Below are positions 60,862-64,000 of a DNA stretch of 64,000 nt, in pieces. The notes beneath the pieces were generated by a model that made no database searches, had not been told where the DNA came from, and was given only the letters and a program-made list of their open reading frames with translations. Every line of letters starts with the position of its first letter. Position 1 is the stretch's first letter. Both the position numbers and the translations under genes were made by a program. This DNA comes from Terriglobia bacterium (lineage in GTDB: Bacteria; Acidobacteriota; Terriglobia; Acidiferrales; UBA7541): NCBI GenBank assembly GCA_020072765.1, contig JAIQGD010000033.1, positions 35,557-99,556 on the forward strand. The letters are read 5' to 3'.

Positions 60862-62446
60862 TGCTGGCACCTCCCGTTTCGAGGGCCACGCCGGAGGGAG
60901 TTTGCCGCCGCGCTCCCGCCAGGCCGCGCCTTTGCGCGAGGTAATGGATGTAGTTCGCGGCCGCTCCCGCGTAGCCCATGTGCGGCACACGGTAGGTGGC
61001 GCGCCGGAGTTCGGGATGTTCGGCTTCGTATTCCCGGATGCGCTCGACGGTCAGGCCCGTTTTTTCGAGCGCCTCGTCGAATTCCGTCTGGGCGCGCCGC
61101 TTCGCCTCCGTCAGGATCATCTGGCAGCGGGAAAGCGCGTGCACCTCCGCGTCACCTTTGACTTCAATCGGGGCATAGAGCAGATCCGGATATTTGCCGG
61201 TGACATTGGCCATGGATCCGATCGACATGGTGTTGGGCATGCAGGAGTAGGGCGAAAGCTCGCAAATCATGTGCGCTTTTTTGTGGTGATAGGCATACAG
61301 CGCCTTGCCGATCAGCATGTGCCCTTCGCCGCCGCGCAGCTCGAAGTGGTAGTAGGGCTCCGCCAGCCGCCGGAGTTCCTCCTGGTCCGGCAACTCGGAG
61401 GGCAGATTCCCCAGCGCTTTGCGGAAGCGGTTGTAAGTGACGCGAAACAGGCGTTCCACCGCGTGCATGGCCACGTGCTCGGTCCGGGGGTGCTTGCTGG
61501 TCTGGTTGCGGTGTTCGAGCTTGCGGATGGTGGGATGCATCAGGTAGTGCAGCCACACCGCGACGGGAGGCGGCGCGACTTCCGCCTCTTCCTGTTCGAG
61601 CCAGCGCTTGATGTTGTAGTTTCCCTCGCCTTCGTGCGTCTGCAGCCAGAACTCGCCCGTGATTTTCACCCGGGGCTTGGCTTGCAGGCGGTCCACCTCG
61701 ATGGTGTCCCACTTCTTCCGGATTTCCCGGAGCGCGCCGGTGAAATAATTTCCCGCCAGGTGCCAGAGCAGCGTGTGGAACTTCCCCTTGGGAAGAGGCC
61801 TCGCGCGCAGGACTTCGTACAGGTATTCGATGCTCTCCTTTAGCACTTGCTCAGTTTTTCCCGGGACGGTCTCGTAGGGGCGGGTCATGTATTCCAGGTC
61901 CGCCAGCTGATCGGCGCAGAAGATTCCCCAGATGATGCCCAGGCTCAGAGGCAGGTTGACCTCCAGCCCGCCGCCGCCGCTCGGCCCCTGGTCCAGTTCA
62001 TCCTGGGCCAGCAGCATCATGCGAAAGTCGCGGAGGCCCAGGCCATCGAGCGCCATGGCGTAGGATTCGTGGTACTGGCCGAAGCGGCAGGGTCCGCACG
62101 CGCCGACGGTCATGTACGCGTAGTTGTCCTTCACCGCCTGCTGGCCCTCGGCGGCCACTTTCTTCTTGAGAAGATTGACCAGGCTTCCGGTGGTGAAGAT
62201 GGTGGGGCAGCAGGCGCCCACGTCGATCAGTTCCTTGCCGGCGTCGAGGTCTTCGCGCGCGATATTGGGCAGGGGTTCGGCCTTGTACCCCATGTTGTGC
62301 AGCGCGCCTTGCATCAGCCGCTCGTGCTTCCAGCTGAGTCCGCCGAACAGGATGGTGACCTTGTCGCGTTCATTGCGCGTAAAAGGTCGCGGTTTGTAGG
62401 CCCGGTAGTGGTTGATCACCGGCAACGTGGCAAGCTCGCTCATCAC
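60854..62446 (-). CDS. HgdB/COG3581-like 2-hydroxyacyl-CoA dehydratase-related protein
   Basis: DKVTILFGGLSWKHERLMQGALHNMGYKAEPLP...DVGACCPTIFTTGSLVNLL...TVGACGPCRFGQYHESYAMALDGLG...ELSPYSCMPNTMSIGSM; overlaps the activase start. Confidence 0.88.
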   Translation of the reverse strand: MMSELATLPVINHYRAYKPRPFTRNERDKVTILFGGLSWKHERLMQGALHNMGYKAEPLPNIAREDLDAGKELIDVGACCPTIFTTGSLVNLLKKKVAAEGQQAVKDNYAYMTVGACGPCRFGQYHESYAMALDGLGLRDFRMMLLAQDELDQGPSGGGGLEVNLPLSLGIIWGIFCADQLADLEYMTRPYETVPGKTEQVLKESIEYLYEVLRARPLPKGKFHTLLWHLAGNYFTGALREIRKKWDTIEVDRLQAKPRVKITGEFWLQTHEGEGNYNIKRWLEQEEAEVAPPPVAVWLHYLMHPTIRKLEHRNQTSKHPRTEHVAMHAVERLFRVTYNRFRKALGNLPSELPDQEELRRLAEPYYHFELRGGEGHMLIGKALYAYHHKKAHMICELSPYSCMPNTMSIGSMANVTGKYPDLLYAPIEVKGDAEVHALSRCQMILTEAKRRAQTEFDEALEKTGLTVERIREYEAEHPELRRATYRVPHMGYAGAAANYIHYLAQRRGLAGARRQTPSGVALETGGASNG

Positions 62447-62972
62447 ATTCTCCTCTCACTCGCTATCGGGGGCCCCGTACGCCTTTCGGGTCTCCTTCCT
62501 GCGACGATGCCAACCTGTTGCTTCCTTGGCTCCAGGGCGGCCACTGCTGCGCTGCCGGGCTGCTTGCGGCCCGTGTAGCACAATTCGTTCTTCAGGATGG
62601 GGTCCGATTCTCGAAGCCGTATCACAACGTATGAGGCCAGCGGAGCGTGCCACGCGTCCTATGTGAAATACACCTTCTGGGCACGGCTTGCAAGCGGCAA
62701 CACGCGACACCCCCCCGGGTGGCCCCGGATGTCGTGGTTTGTCGCCAGGGGGCCCTTGAAAGGGGCGGGGGAGCCGCATGGACTGCGTCACCAACGTTTA
62801 CAGACAAGTCTGGTGTCGCGTGGGGCTTTTGATGACCGACGGGGCGCACCGCCTCCAGCCGGAGGGCCAGGACCGCGACCGCGCGGACGGCTCCGCCCTG
62901 GGAAAAGAGCCGCGGCTTATCCGGTCAAGCCTGGTTGCAACTGGCTGACCGGCAGGAAGATACGAAGGGGAA

Positions 62973-63047
62973 TGGAGCCGAGGGCGAGAGTTGAACTCGC
63001 GACCTGCCGATTACGAATCGGCTGCTCTACCACTGAGCTACCTCGGC
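62973..63047 (-). tRNA. tRNA-Thr (CGT anticodon), encoded CCA
   Basis: Minus strand GCCGAGGTAGCTCAGTGGTAGAGCAGCCGATTCGTAATCGGCAGGTCGCGAGTTCAACTCTCGCCCTCGGCTCCA; anticodon loop TTCGTAA. Confidence 0.96.
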
Positions 63048-63088
63048 TAAGATCACACAAACACTGGCGTTACAGAATTACGACTGCA

Positions 63089-64000
63089 CTACTTTTGTAC
63101 AACTTGCATCAAACTTGCATTGTGAGCGACGGCTTGCTTCATGGCGTCCTTTACATCCTTTACGTCCACGATGTTGTAGCGGTGAAAGACCGAAAGCGTT
63201 TTGTGCCCAGTGATTTTCATCGCAACCTTGTCGTCCACACCCGCACGTTTGAGATTCCTGACCGCACTGCGACGTAGGTCGTAGGGGATCAGACTTTTCA
63301 ATTCTACCGCATCAGCCGCCCTGCGGAAAGCTTTGCGGAAGTTCGTGGTGGTGAAGACTTCACCAGTGCGGAACTTCTTGCGCAGCATGGCGACGAGCCT
63401 GTCGCTGATCGGCACGGGCAACGGCTCGCCATTCTTGGTGGTGTTGTCGGGAATGTAGATCATGCCTTCTTCGAGATCAACCCAATCCCAAATGATCTGG
63501 CAGGTCGCTTTCGGACGGCACCCCGTCTCGTAGTAGAAGAGGAGATACGGCTGCAAATCCTCCGGTATGGCGTTCAGGAGTTCCTCGAACTTCGCGGGTT
63601 CTACGAACCCCGTGCGCACGTTATGGGCTTCGCTGGTCATGGGGAATTTCGGCATGGCGAACCGGAGATCGTTCTCCTCGATGGCGAGGTTCATCATGCG
63701 GCGAAGTAGGGCGAGGTCACGGTTGATGGTCGTATCGTCGGGGATCACTTTGCCGTGCAGCCGCTCCTTGCGAGCTTCACGGTACTTACGGAGAACCTTT
63801 GTGTCGATCTGGCTGAGCCTCATGCCCTTGAAAAACTCGTCGAGAAATTTGATTCCCGAGTGATTCAAGGTCACGGAGCCATCGGGCAGGGTCTCGATTT
63901 TGTCGAGTGCTATTTTGTCTTCAAGGTAATTGTTGAACAGGATGGAACGCATGTCCTCGTAGCGAACTTTGTGCGCTTCGGTCGGTGACTTCTCGCCTCG
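63089..64000 (-). CDS. Tyrosine-family site-specific integrase (5' end beyond window)
   Basis: GCRPKATCQIIWDWVDLE...DLRRSAVRNLKRAGVDDKVAMKITGHKTLSVFHRYNIV; frame remains open through the right edge (RGEKSPTEAHKVRYED...). Confidence 0.92.
   Translation of the reverse strand, partial: RGEKSPTEAHKVRYEDMRSILFNNYLEDKIALDKIETLPDGSVTLNHSGIKFLDEFFKGMRLSQIDTKVLRKYREARKERLHGKVIPDDTTINRDLALLRRMMNLAIEENDLRFAMPKFPMTSEAHNVRTGFVEPAKFEELLNAIPEDLQPYLLFYYETGCRPKATCQIIWDWVDLEEGMIYIPDNTTKNGEPLPVPISDRLVAMLRKKFRTGEVFTTTNFRKAFRRAADAVELKSLIPYDLRRSAVRNLKRAGVDDKVAMKITGHKTLSVFHRYNIVDVKDVKDAMKQAVAHNASLMQVVQK

Noticed and set aside
62597-63277. 226-aa plus ORF across tRNA-Thr
   Set aside because: Spans the tRNA and the antisense of the integrase; not a credible gene.

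Overview
64-kb, high-GC bacterial chromosomal window. Gene content and style suggest Acidobacteriota, but this is inference because no 16S is present. It is bounded by two tRNA/integrase junctions: tRNA-Gln(CTG) with a decayed integrase-like gene on the left, and tRNA-Thr(CGT) with a tyrosine recombinase on the right. Recognisable content: a hopanoid side-chain cluster (HpnJ, two small EamA half-transporters, HpnI); an HlyD/TPR/FtsX/TolC export operon without an ATPase; a two-permease ABC-2 system whose ATPase is separated from its permeases by a DrrAB-like module and a W/Y-rich secreted protein; GAF-ANTAR; an LPKTA-bearing protein + VWA + class D sortase cluster; rnpB; ligA; pcrA; APC permease; adenosine deaminase; purS; two tandem cytochrome-c/PQQ (PVADH-like) dehydrogenases; a GMC oxidoreductase with a Tat-targeted partner; a TPP enzyme; two different BadF/HgdC-HgdB-like (double-cubane) ATP-dependent reductase loci; Dps; and an HlyD/ABC exporter operon. 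Most notable hunting results: (1) two architecturally different archerase/double-cubane systems about 8 kb apart with no recognisable dehydratase partner genes; (2) a sortase/LPXTG-like pair in an apparently diderm genome; (3) a recurrent GTGA-N6-TCAC palindrome in several intergenic regions, twice as pairs spaced exactly 22 bp, upstream of the archerase, dps, exporter and sortase loci; (4) clusters of hairpins whose stems vary while a TAAA/TGAA loop is kept. All calls come from reading the sequence and supplied ORFs; no database search was run.
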